This document shows, piece after piece, positions 1-10,249 of a DNA stretch of 64,000 nucleotides. Numbering within the stretch: the first letter of the stretch is position 1; the number at the start of each line of letters is the position of its first letter. The notes under the pieces were generated by a model that did no database searches, was not told where the DNA came from, and was given only the letters and a program-made list of their open reading frames with translations. Position numbers and translations under genes: made by a program. The stretch comes from Glebionis coronaria (lineage: Eukaryota; Streptophyta; Magnoliopsida; Asterales; Asteraceae): contig CM046882.1 in assembly GCA_025667525.1 (NCBI GenBank), positions 524,732,618 through 524,796,617 on the forward strand. Reading direction: 5' to 3'.

Positions 1-1101
1 ACCAATGCTCTATTCTGAACATAATAAGCTGTATTCACAGCCTCAGCCCAAAATGCAATAGGAAAGTGAGCATCAGCCAACATAGTCCTGGCTGCTTCAA
101 TTAGGGTTCTATTCTTTCTCTCAGCAACCCCATTTTGCTGTGGGGTTCTGGCAACACTAAACTGTCTAGTAATCCCTTTCTTGGCACAAAAATCATCCAA
201 GAGCTTATTTCTAAACTCACAACCATTATCACTTCTAAGCATTTTAACTTTATTACCAGTTTTCTTTTCTATTTGGTTAATAAAGTTAATTAAAGTATCA
301 GCAGTGTCACTTTTCATGGCTAAAAAGAAAGTCCAAGTAAACCTAGAAAAATCATCAGTGATGACAAAACAGTATGATTTACCATTCAAACTCTCTATAT
401 TAGTTGGACCAAACAGGTCCATATGCAGCAAGTGAAGAGGTTTAGAACAAGAGTGCACCTGTTTAGACTTAAATGAGACCTTGTGCTATTTGCCTTTAAG
501 GCATGCAACACAAGAGTGGTCATTATGGAAGGCCTTTTTCAGACAAACCATCAACCAAACCAAGTCTTACAAGTCTGTTTATATTTTTAAAGTTAATGTG
601 CCCTAGTCTCCTGTGCCATAGATTACTCTCATCAACTGAAGCTTTAGCATAAAAACATGACATGTTATTATTCATCCTAATACCATTAAGATTCAAATTA
701 TTAATGTCCTTATGCCTAGGTGTCCTATAATCAATAAATTTCTCATCTGGCATTTTAAAATCCTTGCTCAACACCAAGCATTCAGTATCAGTAAAAAGAA
801 CCTTATTTTTGTTATCACAAACTTGTGATACACTAAAAAGATTATAATCAAGTTCTTTTACCAGAAACACGTTTTCAAAACGCAAATTATTGGTGAGAAG
901 AGTTCCTTTGCATGTGATAGTTGCATATCCGCCTCCAAAGTAAACTTTATCACCATCCTTAATGGGAGTGAAGTTTGTGAGATAATCTTCCTTCCCAGTC
1001 ATGTGCCTAGAGCATCCACTATCCCAATAGCCATAATCATTCACCTGTTTTTGAATGCCCTGCACATAAAGAAAACAAATTAGTTTTCTTTGGGAACCCA
1101 A
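1..1101 (-). pseudogene. pol: copia pol remnant (protease, GAG-pre-integrase, integrase core), truncated
   Basis: The protein begins in the -1 frame relative to gag and carries the aspartic protease motif DSGCSRHMTG, then the zinc-binding GAG-pre-integrase segment (LWHRRLGHINF), then the start of the integrase core including SDNG and the PQQNGVAERKNR block near the window edge. Compared with RLC-2 there is one extra T in the run near 536 (frameshift) and an in-frame TAG at 486-488 where RLC-2 has CAG. In the intact family this region matures Gag-Pol and integrates the cDNA. The element leaves the window before reverse transcriptase. Confidence 0.9.
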
Positions 1102-1368
1102 GCCTGAGTAGACTTGGATTCATTTGGTTGTTTAACAAGAACAGACTTAGTCCTCATAACAACCCCTTGTTCATCCCTTTTTGGATTGAACACCCAGTTA
1201 ACCCCAATTGGTTTTGTGATGACCTTTGAAATTTAATTAAATCTGTTACAGGTCATAGAAATCCTATTAGAATTAGGGTTTTGATCTTGCTTAGGTCTCC
1301 ATGTCAAGCTAGAAGAAGCTTTAGACCCCTTTCCCTGTGGTTGCAAATATTTACCATTATTTGGTCTG

Positions 1369-1432
1369 TCAACGTTTCTGTCAGCGTTTGATTTGGTCTT
1401 GTCAACGCTGAAATTACCCTTATCAGCGTTGA
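1369..1432 (-). repeat. 21-bp repeat units in RLC-1 gag
   Basis: Units of the TCARCG motif start at 1369, 1381, 1402 and 1423, so the last three are exactly 21 bp apart. On the coding strand they give heptads such as FNADKGN and FSVDKTK. The 12-bp offset before the array is also seen at the matching place in RLC-2 (60209 to 60221). Confidence 0.85.
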
Positions 1433-3018
1433 ACCTAGGGTTTGCTACAGGAACCCATTGCCTATTAGACCAGGTATTGGTCTTCTGAAAAGGTCTTTGT
1501 CCATAAGTGTTAGACCCTTTAGTAAAGAATGGGGCTGGTCTAACAACTTGTGGACGTTGCTCCACAAAAGTTTTGGGTCTGACAGTGTTTGACCTTTTGT
1601 CAACATTGACCTTGGAAGCGTTGACACACTTATAGGCTAAATGTGAAAAGCTACCACATGTATAACATCCTTTTCTAGACACAACTCTAGGTATAGAAGA
1701 AAAGAAACCTGTTCCATTATCACTAACTTGGCTTTTTGGTGACCTAGTATTTCTATACATTTCTGCATACTTAATGCTAGGTTTTCTAACAGCGTTTGAG
1801 CCAAGGTCAACAATCTTGCCAGTGATTGGGTTTGTTACTTTGATAGGGGTAGACTCATTTGGGCTATCACAAAGCATGTCACCCTTGACAAACAAGGTAG
1901 GGTTGGCTTTCTTCCATTGGTCCAAATCAGTCAACTTCTGCCTATATTCTTCTACTGGGGTAAGGACTCTTGGTGGAGGAATAAATTCCTCTTCTTGGAG
2001 TTTTGGTAAACCAGTCCAAGATAAGTCCTTTCTTTGGACACCATAGAAGTCCCCAGCTGGTGGTGGAACACCAGCATACTTTTTCATCCCAATCCCAGTC
2101 ATGTCCCTAGAATCCCTTTCTTTACTAACACATTCTCCTAGGGTTTGTGAGGCCTTATCAAATCTCTGAATTTTAAGGTCTACATTATCCTTATTTTTTA
2201 TAGCCTCATCTAACTTAGCCTGTAATTCAGCATTGACCCTTTCCATGATGTTTCTAATATCAGTACTAGCATTTAAATCATGTTTTAAGATATTTATTTT
2301 ATCTTTTAGGTCAAACTCCATTTTCTTATACTCAGCTACAGTCTTTTCAGTTTGATTAAGAGAAAGTTTATAGTTAGACAACTTGCATCTCTCATTACTC
2401 ACATCTGATAACAGTCTTAAAACCTCTTTGTTAAGTCTTTTAGTATTTAAACGACAACCCTTACTACAAAAAGCATCATCATATACCTCATTATCTGATG
2501 AAGATGAGGAGTGTGCCATGAGAGCATATTGAACATGCTCTTCTTCTTCTATCTCAGCAACCAACGCTTTATCCTCTTCCTCATCCTTAGCCAAATAGCT
2601 CCAGTCCCATCCTACACCATCAATTTCTTGCATTGCCACCATGGCCTTAGGATCCTGAGCCTTAACAATTTGGCTTGAGGGTTTTCCAGCATCAGATCTT
2701 CTTGGAGATCTGCATTATCTCATAAAGTGACCCATACGATGACAATTGTAACACTCAACCTTGGATTTATCAAATCCAGCAGTGTCCTTAGCATTAAAAG
2801 TCATCTTCTTCTTGAATCTTCTATTCCATCTGTTTGCTCTTATACTTGCAAGAGCCATTTTCCACTTTATATCCATTTCCTCCAAATGATCATCACTTAT
2901 TTGCTCAAGGTCCTCATATGTAATCATTGAACCATTGGGCAATGAAGCAATGTATGCACACACAGTATCCAGATTAATACCAGCAGGCTTAACTCTTGGA
3001 GAGTCAATTTTGTATGTG

Positions 3019-3064
3019 TCAGCGTCTGAATGTGAGGCATTGACAGGATATGATCCAGCGTCAC
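3019..3064 (-). repeat. 21-bp repeat remnants near RLC-1 gag middle
   Basis: Motif units at 3019 and 3055 are 36 bp apart (15 + 21), with a decayed unit between them. They match the fuller six-unit array at 61907-62014 in RLC-2 gag. Confidence 0.6.
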
Positions 3065-3884
3065 ATGTTGATCCAATAACTGGGTGCATGTATGAATCCT
3101 TCTGATCAAATTGACCTTCACTATGTGAGAAGAAGGCCATGTTACCATTGGTAGACTTACTTCCATGATCCAAAAGAGTTTCATTCTCCAACAGCCTTAG
3201 TTTGTTGTAGACATCATCAAAAGTAGAACTTTTGTTAGTGTTGTTGGCAATTATAGATCTTGCCTCAATCTTCCATGCATCACCAAGGCTCTTAAGAAAA
3301 GTGGCAATAATGTCAACATCACCAATTACTGTCCCCATGAAGGACAGCTTGCTTGTAATGACAAGAAGTCTGCTTCTCACACTACTTAGCTTCTCATTAG
3401 GTTGAGCCTTAAAACCAGCATACTCATGTAAGAGTTGCTTCCTTTTCTCTTCCACAGTATCAGCATTACCACCATAGGCAACTTCAAGGGCTGCCCAAAG
3501 GTCTTTTGTAGACTCATAACCTCTGTATTTGTGCTGATTTTCTTGTCCCAAAGAGAGTTTCAGAATGCTTAGGGTTTTCATATCAACCCTTTTCTTTGCT
3601 ATGTCCTCAGCAGACACAGCTCTACTATCTTCAGGTTTTTCTTTCTTATCTGCTTCAGAGCATCCTTGAACAGCTGATCTTGTAGCAATGGCATCTGCAA
3701 TCTTTTGAGCTTTATTGAATGTGTTTCCATATTCAATAATCTCCCAGAGAGTGTAGTCAAGGATTTGCAGATATTGCTCAAAGTTGAACTTCCACAGCTC
3801 AAAATTGTCTAGATCTAGCATGGGAATCTTGATGTTGTGGTTTGAGGAAGATGAGGAGGTTACTTCTGGATTAGACATGATGTT

Positions 3885-3925
3885 TTTAGGGTTTTGTGAA
3901 AATTAGGGTTTTTGGTAGTTTAGGG
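3885..3925 (-). promoter_or_regulatory. telo-box-like cluster in copia 5' leader
   Basis: TTTAGGG occurs at 3885-3891 and 3919-3925, with ATTAGGG at 3902-3908, between the primer site and the gag ATG. On the element sense strand these read CCCTAAA, the telo-box type motif of some plant 5' leaders and promoters. RLC-2 has four exact copies at the same place. Confidence 0.6.
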
Positions 3926-3960
3926 TTCTTGTGTTCTTTTAGATCAAAGTTTCTCAACAA

Positions 3961-3972
3961 GCTCTGATACCA
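3961..3972 (-). other. Primer-binding site, initiator tRNA-Met
   Basis: The minus strand reads TGGTATCAGAGC two bases inside the 5' LTR. This is the classic plant copia primer site, complementary to the 3' end of initiator tRNA-Met, where minus-strand DNA synthesis begins. Confidence 0.93.
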
Positions 3973-4211
3973 CTTGTTGATCCCAAACTTAGATCGATTT
4001 AGCTTGTGTAAACGAAATTAGATCAAGTTAAACACGTAGAGAAACTTTGTTGTGTATAAAACAATTCAAGTATTATGCGGAATTAATACTTAAACAAGAA
4101 CACACAAACAGTTGTAAAACAAACTTTCACTTGATTGATAATAACGAACTTGCTTACAATGAAAGTGTTAAACGTATGAAAAACTTATATGAAACATAAC
4201 CTAAAGGTCTT

Positions 4212-4220
4212 CTTTTATAG
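4212..4220 (-). promoter_or_regulatory. TATA box of RLC-1 LTR
   Basis: The minus strand reads CTATAAAAG at a position matching the TATA boxes of both RLC-2 LTRs. Confidence 0.65.
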
Positions 4221-4352
4221 ACATAAGAAGCCTTGTACAAGAGTTTACGTATCAGCTATTCTAGGCAAAGATAATTATAGAAAATACATTGTTGATCCTA
4301 TCTTTACTAGAAACAAACTAGAAACAAAATACGCGTAGACCATATCTTTCTA

Positions 4353-4461
4353 TCAGTGCTTGTCTTCAACCTACCAAAGCTTGACTTCTTCCTGTCAACG
4401 CTAGATCTGTCAGTTCTTGTTCTCTTCTTATCAACACTTGTTTTCTTCTTGTCAGCGTTCA
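4353..4461 (-). repeat. Six-unit 21-bp array in RLC-1 LTR
   Basis: Motif starts at 4353, 4374, 4395, 4410, 4431 and 4452 give spacings 21, 21, 15, 21, 21. This is exactly the spacing pattern of the RLC-2 LTR, even though the individual units have mutated. Confidence 0.88.
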
Positions 4462-4490
4462 AGTGTACTGGCTACATTTTATTCCCAACA

Positions 4491-5660
4491 TATTTTGCCA
4501 CTACATTTGCCTTGTTGGGATGATACTACAGATTAATGTCATAATCCTTCAACAGCTCTAACCATCTCCTCTGTCTCATGTTCAGTTCACGTTGAGTGAA
4601 GATGTACTTCAAGCTCTTGTGGTCTGTGAAGATGTCACATGATTCTCCATACAAGTAGTGCCTCCATATCTTTAATGCAAACACAACTGCTGCAAGTTCC
4701 AAGTCTTGCGTAGGGTAATTTTCCTCATAAGGCTTAAGCTGTCGTGAAGCGTACGCGATCATTTTCCCATGTTGCATGAGAACACAGCCAAGTCCCATCC
4801 CTGAAGCATCACTATAGATTTGAAATCCACCTGTACCAGATGGGATAGTAAGAATCGGTGCAGATACTAACTTCTGCTTTAGGTCTTCAAAGCTCTTCTC
4901 TCTTTCTTCAATCCAGACGAATTTCTCCCCTTTCTGCATCAGTTTGGTCAATGGTAGTGCCAAATGGGAAAAGTTCTCTACGAACCTAATGTAGTAACCA
5001 GCTAAGCCTAGGAAACTGCGAACTTCAGTCGCTGATGTCAGTCTTGGCCACTTGGTAATAGCCTCAACCTTTGCTGGATCCATGGTGATTCCTTCTGCTG
5101 ATACAATGTGACCTAAGAACGCCACCTTGTCTAACCAGAACTCACACTTGGAGAATTTAGCATACAACTGCTTCTGGCGAAGAATATGTAACACTGTACG
5201 AAGATGGTCTTCGTGTTCCTCCTTGGACTTTGAGAATATCAGGATGTCGTCAATGAAGAAAATGACGAACTTGTCCAGAAATTCATGGAAGATTCTGTTC
5301 ATCAAATCCATGAAAACAGCTGGAGCATTGGTAAGGCCAAATGGCATGACTACAAATTCGTAGTGCCCATAACGTGTACGGAAAGCAGTCTTGGCGATGT
5401 CCTGCTCTTTAACCCGTAGCTGATGATAGCCCGACCTCAGATCAATTTTGGAGAAATGTTTGGGCCCTTGGAGTTGGCCAAACAGATCGTCAATGCGTGT
5501 TATAGGATACCTATTCCTCATGGTGATCTTGTTGTGCTCGTGATAATCTATGCAAAGACGCATACTGTCGTCCTTCTTCTTCACGAATAAGACCGGTGCG
5601 TCCCATGGAGATGCGCTCGGTCGAATGAAGCCTCGTTCCAGAAGTTCTTGTAATTTTCCT
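4491..5660 (-). pseudogene. pol: A1 reverse transcriptase and RNase H
   Basis: The frame from 5584 down to 4526 carries reverse transcriptase with the catalytic FIDDILIF motif, then RNase H blocks ([20 protein letters not shown]). Relative to A2, one base is missing near 5655, shifting the frame from protease into RT, and a TAG at 4526-4528 replaces the Gln codon that follows DINL. RLC-1 then splits the gene at 4490. Its role in the family is copying element RNA to DNA; this copy is dead. Confidence 0.93.
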
Positions 5661-6560
5661 TCAGCTCCTTCAACTCTATGGGAGCCATGCGATTAGGAGC
5701 CTTGGAAATCGGCTCAGCTCCTGGGATGAGCTCGATATTAAACTCTACTTCACGTGCAGGTGGTATGCACGGAAGTTCTTCTAGAAATACGTCTGGAAAT
5801 TCTGACACTATTGGCTGATTCTGAATTGATAGAGATTCAGCATCCATGCCATGAATAGTAGCTAGATAGCCCTCGCAACCATGTGAAAGTAATGCACGTG
5901 CTTGCAAGGATGATATGATTTGTACAGACCTTCCAGGTACGAACCCGTTGTGAATGTACTCTGGTGCATTTGCATCACCGAAGATGACCCGATATGAATG
6001 ACAGTCTATGGTGGCGTGATGTTTGGATAGCCAGTCCATGCCCAATATCATGTCAAAATCACTCATGTCCAGCGGAAGTACGTCAACATAACGAATCTTG
6101 TCGTCAAACTCTAGGGGAAGGCTCTTGTACACATGGGTTATGCGTATAGAGTCTCTTAAAGGCGTGGAAATGTTTAGTACATTCTCTAATGGCATAGGGA
6201 ATATACTAACATTCTTAACATAAGTAGTATAAATGACCGAATGAGTAGCACCCGTGTCAAAAAGAACACATGCAGCTTGACCATACATATACAAGATTCC
6301 AGTGATGGTACCTGTAGATTTGTTGGCCTGGTCGCGAGAAGTCGTGTAAACGCGTCCACTAGTAGGAGGCTGCTTGGAATCAGCATGTCCAGATGTGCCC
6401 TCCATCTCGCCCTTGCGGCAGTCCTTCATGCGATGACCAGTAAGGCCACACTTGTAGCATGCGTTGTTGTCGCGGTGACATGGCCCTGGGTGCCTACGGT
6501 TGTAGGTAGTGCAAAGAGGGTGAGTATACCCTCCAACATGTGCCCTTGCTGGCTGGGAGC
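5581..6560 (-). pseudogene. A1 gag exon 4: zinc knuckle, protease, RT start
   Basis: Downstream of intron 3 the frame carries the nucleocapsid segment with paired Cys/His groups typical of Tekay Gag, then [11 protein letters not shown] and an aspartic protease with [12 protein letters not shown] (catalytic DTG). It then runs into the N-terminal part of reverse transcriptase before breaking on the one-base deletion near 5655. Very similar to A2 over the same span. Confidence 0.9.
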
Positions 6561-6635
6561 CTGTTAAGAACAGTATACATGAGACGTGGTTAATAGGTAT
6601 AAAAGGACAATGCGGAAAATTGTAAGATGTAATAC
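6561..6635 (-). other. Predicted intron 3 of A1 gag (75 nt)
   Basis: On the minus strand: donor CACTG|GTATTACAT and acceptor TTCTTAACAG|GCTCCC. Same length and sites as A2 intron 3. Removing it joins the N/Q-rich linker to the zinc-knuckle exon in frame. Confidence 0.75.
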
Positions 6636-6700
6636 CAGTGATAGCTGGACGGTTAGGCTGTAAACCTCTTTGGTTCTGGTCCCTCCCGTTACCATGATTC
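6636..6700 (-). pseudogene. gag: A1 gag exon 3 (65 nt)
   Basis: Short N/Q/R-rich linker exon between introns 2 and 3. The 65-nt length is identical to A2, and the composition matches the Gag linker on either side. Confidence 0.65.
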
Positions 6701-6775
6701 CTGGTAGAAGAATGCTAATGTGTCAGAATTATGAATTATCGTATGTAACATAAGGAAATGAGTAAGTGTAAGGAC
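6701..6775 (-). other. Predicted intron 2 of A1 gag (75 nt)
   Basis: Donor CAGCAG|GTCCTTAC and acceptor TTCTTCTACCAG|GAATC on the minus strand, as in A2. The acceptor is preceded by a pyrimidine-rich stretch. Confidence 0.72.
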
Positions 6776-6912
6776 CTGCTGCTGTTGGAATTTCCAGCGT
6801 TGTTACGGTAATTATCATTACCGCCACGCCTATCCGTAGCAGAACGGTCTTGAGTCTGACCGGGGTAGGCTGTTGCTGAGTAGCCGGCTGAGACCGGTCC
6901 CGAGTCTTCTAC
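6776..6912 (-). pseudogene. gag: A1 gag exon 2 (137 nt, 13 bp shorter than A2)
   Basis: Q/R/N-rich linker between introns 1 and 2. A 13-bp deletion relative to the 150-nt A2 exon breaks the frame in A1, so this copy cannot give an intact Gag even when spliced. Confidence 0.7.
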
Positions 6913-6998
6913 CTGAAAGATGCAGTTTAAAGTGAGATATAAATATTGGATAATACTGAAAGAATTCAGAATGGTCACCGCTGAATAACGAATAGTAC
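6913..6998 (-). other. Predicted intron 1 of A1 gag (86 nt)
   Basis: Donor AAGAG|GTACTATTC and acceptor CATCTTTCAG|GTAGAAG on the minus strand. Same length as in A2. The same acceptor region is recognisable in element D near 34400. Confidence 0.75.
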
Positions 6999-7720
6999 CT
7001 CTTCTCGGGTCTCTCTGCTTCCCCGAACTCTTCTCTTTCTTGCAGCATCTCCAGCTTACGTGATGCATCGGCAACTTGTGCCACCGTGTTGAACGTAGCA
7101 CACACCAAGTTGTTGGCGACCAATGTACGAAGAGCCCACCGGAAGTGGTATGCTTGCTCTTCGGCAGTACCTGCTGCTGCGCCAAGAAAACCAGCCAAAC
7201 GAAGAAAGCGATGCATGAACTCGTTGTTGTTCTCCCCAGCTCTCTGCCTGATTCTGTGGTACTCCCTGTTCAGCTTGTCTTGCTCAGCCTTGGGGAACAA
7301 CTGTCCCATCACTAACTCCCTGAACTGAGCCCAAGTCAAACCAGCCACCCAATTGTCACCTCCCTCAGACTGCTTGACTGCCTTCCACCAACCTAGCACA
7401 TCACCTTCGAACTTGTAACAGGCCAACCTCGACTTGAAGACGGGGTCACAGCCCATTGCATCGAATATCTTCTCAATATGAGCTAACCAGCTTTCAGCTT
7501 CACTGGGGCTATCGGTTCTCTTGAAGGATCGAGGACGTTTCTTGTTGAATCTCTCCAGCCATGTGACCAATGTTGCTGGATGAGGAGGTACTGGATGCTG
7601 TTGCTGATTGTTGGCAGCCTGCACCTCAGTCCTGATTTCGTTCCTCAGCTGAGGAAGCAAAGCTTGCATCGCAGCTAGGACTGCTGCATTGAGTTGTTCC
7701 TGCTCGCGTGTGAGAACCAT
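6999..7720 (-). pseudogene. gag: A1 gag exon 1 (capsid region)
   Basis: Starts at ATG 7720 (MVLTREQEQLNAAV). I prefer this Met to upstream in-frame ones because homology between A1 and A2 becomes protein-like here. It holds the retrotransposon Gag capsid domain: WLERFNKKRPRSF, then AESWLAHIEKIFDAMGC, GWWKAVK, FRELVMGQLFP and EYHRIRQRAGENNNEFMHRF. 722 nt, ending in phase 2 at a GT donor. The exon is open; the copy fails downstream. Confidence 0.88.
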
Positions 7721-8170
7721 CTGACAGTATAACATAAAATACATGATTAAACTGATCAAAACATAAAATATATACATGAAAAAAAATTATACCAATAAAT
7801 CATGAGAAAAACTTTATGCAGGAAAACTAGTACATGAATGCATGATGCAGTTTTATGAAAACTTTTATATGCGCGAGAGTGAACGTCTATGGTCAGTTCA
7901 CTCAAAACAAAAGACATGGCGAGGGGACGCCAATGGGTCGGTCCCAAAGTTAAAAGTTTCGATAAAAGCACATGCGACTAAATAGGGCCAGTCCTGTACC
8001 AACCATAACTTAGTCATAAACCTGTGACAATGACATATATATGAATGCATGAAAACAATAAATGCATGAAAACCGACTGTCAGTTCTAGGAAGACCATAT
8101 TGACTACCCACTAATCACAGGTCGTGTTTTGAGAGCCTACAGGTCGAAGCCTTGGCTCTGATACCATAAT
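7721..8170 (-). other. A1 untranslated leader with hairpin
   Basis: Non-coding stretch between primer site and gag. It contains an 8-bp stem GAGTGAAC/GTTCACTC around loop GTCTATGGTCA at 7877-7903, the same loop core as the D leader array, plus a GACTAA/TTAGTC pairing about 40 bp long also kept in D. I see no reading frame of interest. Confidence 0.7.
8153..8166 (-). other. Primer-binding site of A1, initiator tRNA-Met
   Basis: The minus strand reads TGGTATCAGAGCCA, four bases inside the 5' LTR, complementary to the initiator tRNA-Met 3' end. Confidence 0.9.
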
Positions 8171-8743
8171 TGTAACACCTCATTTTGGTAAATGGAATGT
8201 CACGCGTGATTATGGCGTGTCATCAAAGTATACAAGTCAAAATGTCTTAAACATTATATGACCATAAAGGAAATACCGGAAACAAACATCGGTACCCCAA
8301 AGTATAAGCTCATCACACACAAACATAAGTACTGTAAAGGAAAAAGGACTAAACAATGTCCATAGAAATAAGTAGCAAAATGTATGATGATAAGCATAAA
8401 GTAATGAAGGCTAGAAAGCTTCTAATCCATATGCACGTACGCTTAGAGTCTACGAGCGTCCCTGAGTACCTGTCGTTTTGGGAACATGAAAGGAAAACGG
8501 CTAAGCCTAACGCTCAATGCACGGATATACAAGCATAGAATGAATAACATAAGTATATACAACAGATAGCAGCGGAATCGATTAAGTCCTGGAAAACCTG
8601 GTATAACTTAGTAAAACTGGTTTTATAGTTTGAAAAGCCTTATGTTTATCTTATAAAAACTGTTTAACATGTTAACCATTAAGCCAATATAGGTCATAAA
8701 ATATCAACGTGCATGAATACTTGGAGGGGTGACCTCATCATGC

Positions 8744-8766
8744 AATTAGAGGGGTTGCCTCTAATT
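8744..8766. other. Perfect 9-bp stem-loop in A LTR
   Basis: AATTAGAGG and CCTCTAATT pair around loop GGTTG. In D the matching site keeps a 6-bp stem (TAGAGG/CCTCTA) around GGTGA. Confidence 0.7.
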
Positions 8767-8896
8767 AATATATATTTGGGTATGAGGGATCAGCTCCTTG
8801 TGAATGATGCAAGGCACACACCACATTCACCTAACCTAGGATGCACCCATATGCCCCACATGATAACATAATAATATGGCCAAAAGCTGAAAGGGA

Positions 8897-8974
8897 CGCC
8901 ACGAGCTATCACCCCGCCGTGGTGAAGTCATAACATTGGTGCCTTCAGTGTTATGGTTATGGTACCTCCATAAC
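8897..8974. other. Three consecutive stem-loops in A LTR
   Basis: Stem a: CGCCACG 8897-8903 with CGTGGTG 8918-8924. Stem b: CATAACA 8929-8935 with TGTTATG 8949-8955. Stem c: GTTATGG 8956-8962 with CCATAAC 8968-8974 around loop TACCT. Stem b ends on the base before stem c begins. Copied in A2 at 17237-17313 and, with compensatory changes, in D at 30411-30486. Confidence 0.75.
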
Positions 8975-9395
8975 TAGGTGAACTGGTCATGCATGTATAT
9001 GGCTCAGGCATTAAATTAAACATAAGCAATTCAAAACATATAAAACAAATAATGGGAAAACAGCTGGCTGCATACGGGGAATCCTAATAAGAAAAGAATG
9101 TCCATACTGAAAGGACATAGAATCCCTACCTTATGTCCAGTGAACGAAGAAGACGAACGCAAGAGAGTCCTACTTCGATCTCACTAATGCTACATAAATA
9201 GTATACGTGTATAAGTATTCTGATTACTAAGTACGTAACTGGTTTTATATCATGTCTTAGCTTGTTTTATATGTTCATGTCTTGTTTTTACTTATTTTAA
9301 CGTTATACTGTGTTTATCATGTATTATGGATATTCTGATTAAGTATTACTTGCATTTCTTGTATTATTATACTTATTGTGTAATAATAAGTAACT

Positions 9396-9535
9396 TTCCA
9401 AAAATAGCGGGTTTCCTAAAATAGAAAGTTTCCAAAAATAGAAAGTTTACAAAAATAGATTAAATGCCTAAAATAGATTAGTTTCCAAAAATAGAAAGTT
9501 TCTAAAAATAGTAAGTTTCTATAAGTAGAAATAAG
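9396..9535. repeat. Minisatellite, unit near AAAATAGAAAGTTTCC
   Basis: About eight imperfect copies of a 16-20 bp unit (AAAATAG followed by AAGTTTCC/TACA variants) inside the A LTR. A 400-bp AT-rich stretch follows, with two ACTTAGGTT/AACCTAAGT inverted pairs near 9705 and 9825. No coding content seen. Confidence 0.75.
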
Positions 9536-10105
9536 CTGGATTAATAAGTTAATAAGATAAGCTTAAGTTTTACTGATTAAATATACTAAGTCATGTGATT
9601 AATAGTATAGTTTATTAATTATAACATGTTAATTAAATAAACTATATGTTATACGATTTAATTAAATATAATCATGATTTAATTAAATTAAAGTGTATAT
9701 AATACTTAGGTTAAAACATGTATTAATATTTATATTAATATAACCTAAGTCATGGAAATTAATTAATTATATGTCATGTTTTAATAATTAATTAATTACT
9801 ATAGTCTAAATTACATAAATAAATACTTAGGTTAAAATCGTGTATTATTAAATAACAATAATAAACCTAAGTCCATGTTTTAATTAAATAAATTATATGC
9901 CATGTTAAATTAAGTTAATTAACTTGTAAATAAATATACTTGTAAAACTATTAAACTTGTAAAAATAATAAACCGAACCCATGTATTATTTTTATTAAAA
10001 CATGTCGTGAACCGGTCCGTGAACCTGTGAACCGGTCGAACCGAACCCCACCGAAAACAGTGGCAAATCGGCCTAAGCTGGTTGCCCCTGCTCTCGGCCC
10101 AACTG

Positions 10106-10249
10106 CCACCGGCTGCTGCCGGTGGTCTTGTCCTCCCTCGGCCAGCCGCTGACACACAAAAGTTCTCACCGGCAGTTGTCGGTGGTCCCCCTGCTTGCTG
10201 CGGTGGTTCCCCCTGCTTACCATAAATAGCCACCGGCTTTACCCGGTGG
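10106..10249. other. GC-rich block with CCACCGGC hairpins
   Basis: Within an otherwise AT-rich LTR: CCACCGGC-TGCT-GCCGGTGG (10106-10125, 8-bp perfect stem), a weaker CACCG/CGGTG pair near 10167-10185, and CCACCGG-CTTTAC-CCGGTGG (10230-10249). The open frames over this block have no recognisable domain, and I do not call them genes. Confidence 0.6.

Larger units (their letters stand above)
1080..3878 (-). pseudogene. gag: copia gag, two premature stops
   Basis: An ATG at 3878 opens a frame that stays aligned with RLC-2 gag all the way to a TAA at 1080-1082, but is interrupted by TAA at 2715-2717 and TAA at 1233-1235. The first stop falls inside the first zinc knuckle (CYNCHRMGHFMR, where RLC-2 continues E-C) and replaces a GAA codon. 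The second replaces a Tyr codon near the C-terminus. A central coiled-coil stretch and a second knuckle (CYTCGSFSHLAYKC) are preserved between the stops. Family role: capsid/nucleocapsid precursor that packages element RNA. As it stands only a truncated Gag lacking a complete knuckle could be made. Confidence 0.92.
1..4490 (-). mobile_element. RLC-1: decayed Sirevirus-type Ty1/copia element, 5' part only
   Basis: Read on the minus strand this runs 5' LTR (3975-4490), initiator-Met primer site, gag, then protease and integrase, cut by the window edge inside the integrase core. The layout and proteins match RLC-2 at 51415-63453, so it belongs to the same family. The right LTR edge at 4490 is followed by tattt, which continues into chromovirus A1 pol, so it is inserted in A1. 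The other target-site copy lies outside the window. Several nonsense codons and one frameshift make it a pseudo-element, clearly older than RLC-2. Confidence 0.93.
3975..4490 (-). repeat. 5' LTR of RLC-1 (516 bp)
   Basis: Bounded by TGTTG at 3975 and CAACA at 4490 (TG...CA on both strands) and closely related to the 525-bp RLC-2 LTRs. A TATA box and a six-unit 21-bp array lie inside. The right boundary abuts chromovirus pol sequence. Confidence 0.93.

Noticed and set aside
181..435. Open frame of 84 codons on the plus strand
   Set aside because: Antisense to copia integrase; no domain of its own. The same applies to the other plus-strand frames across RLC-1, A1/A2, C and RLC-2.
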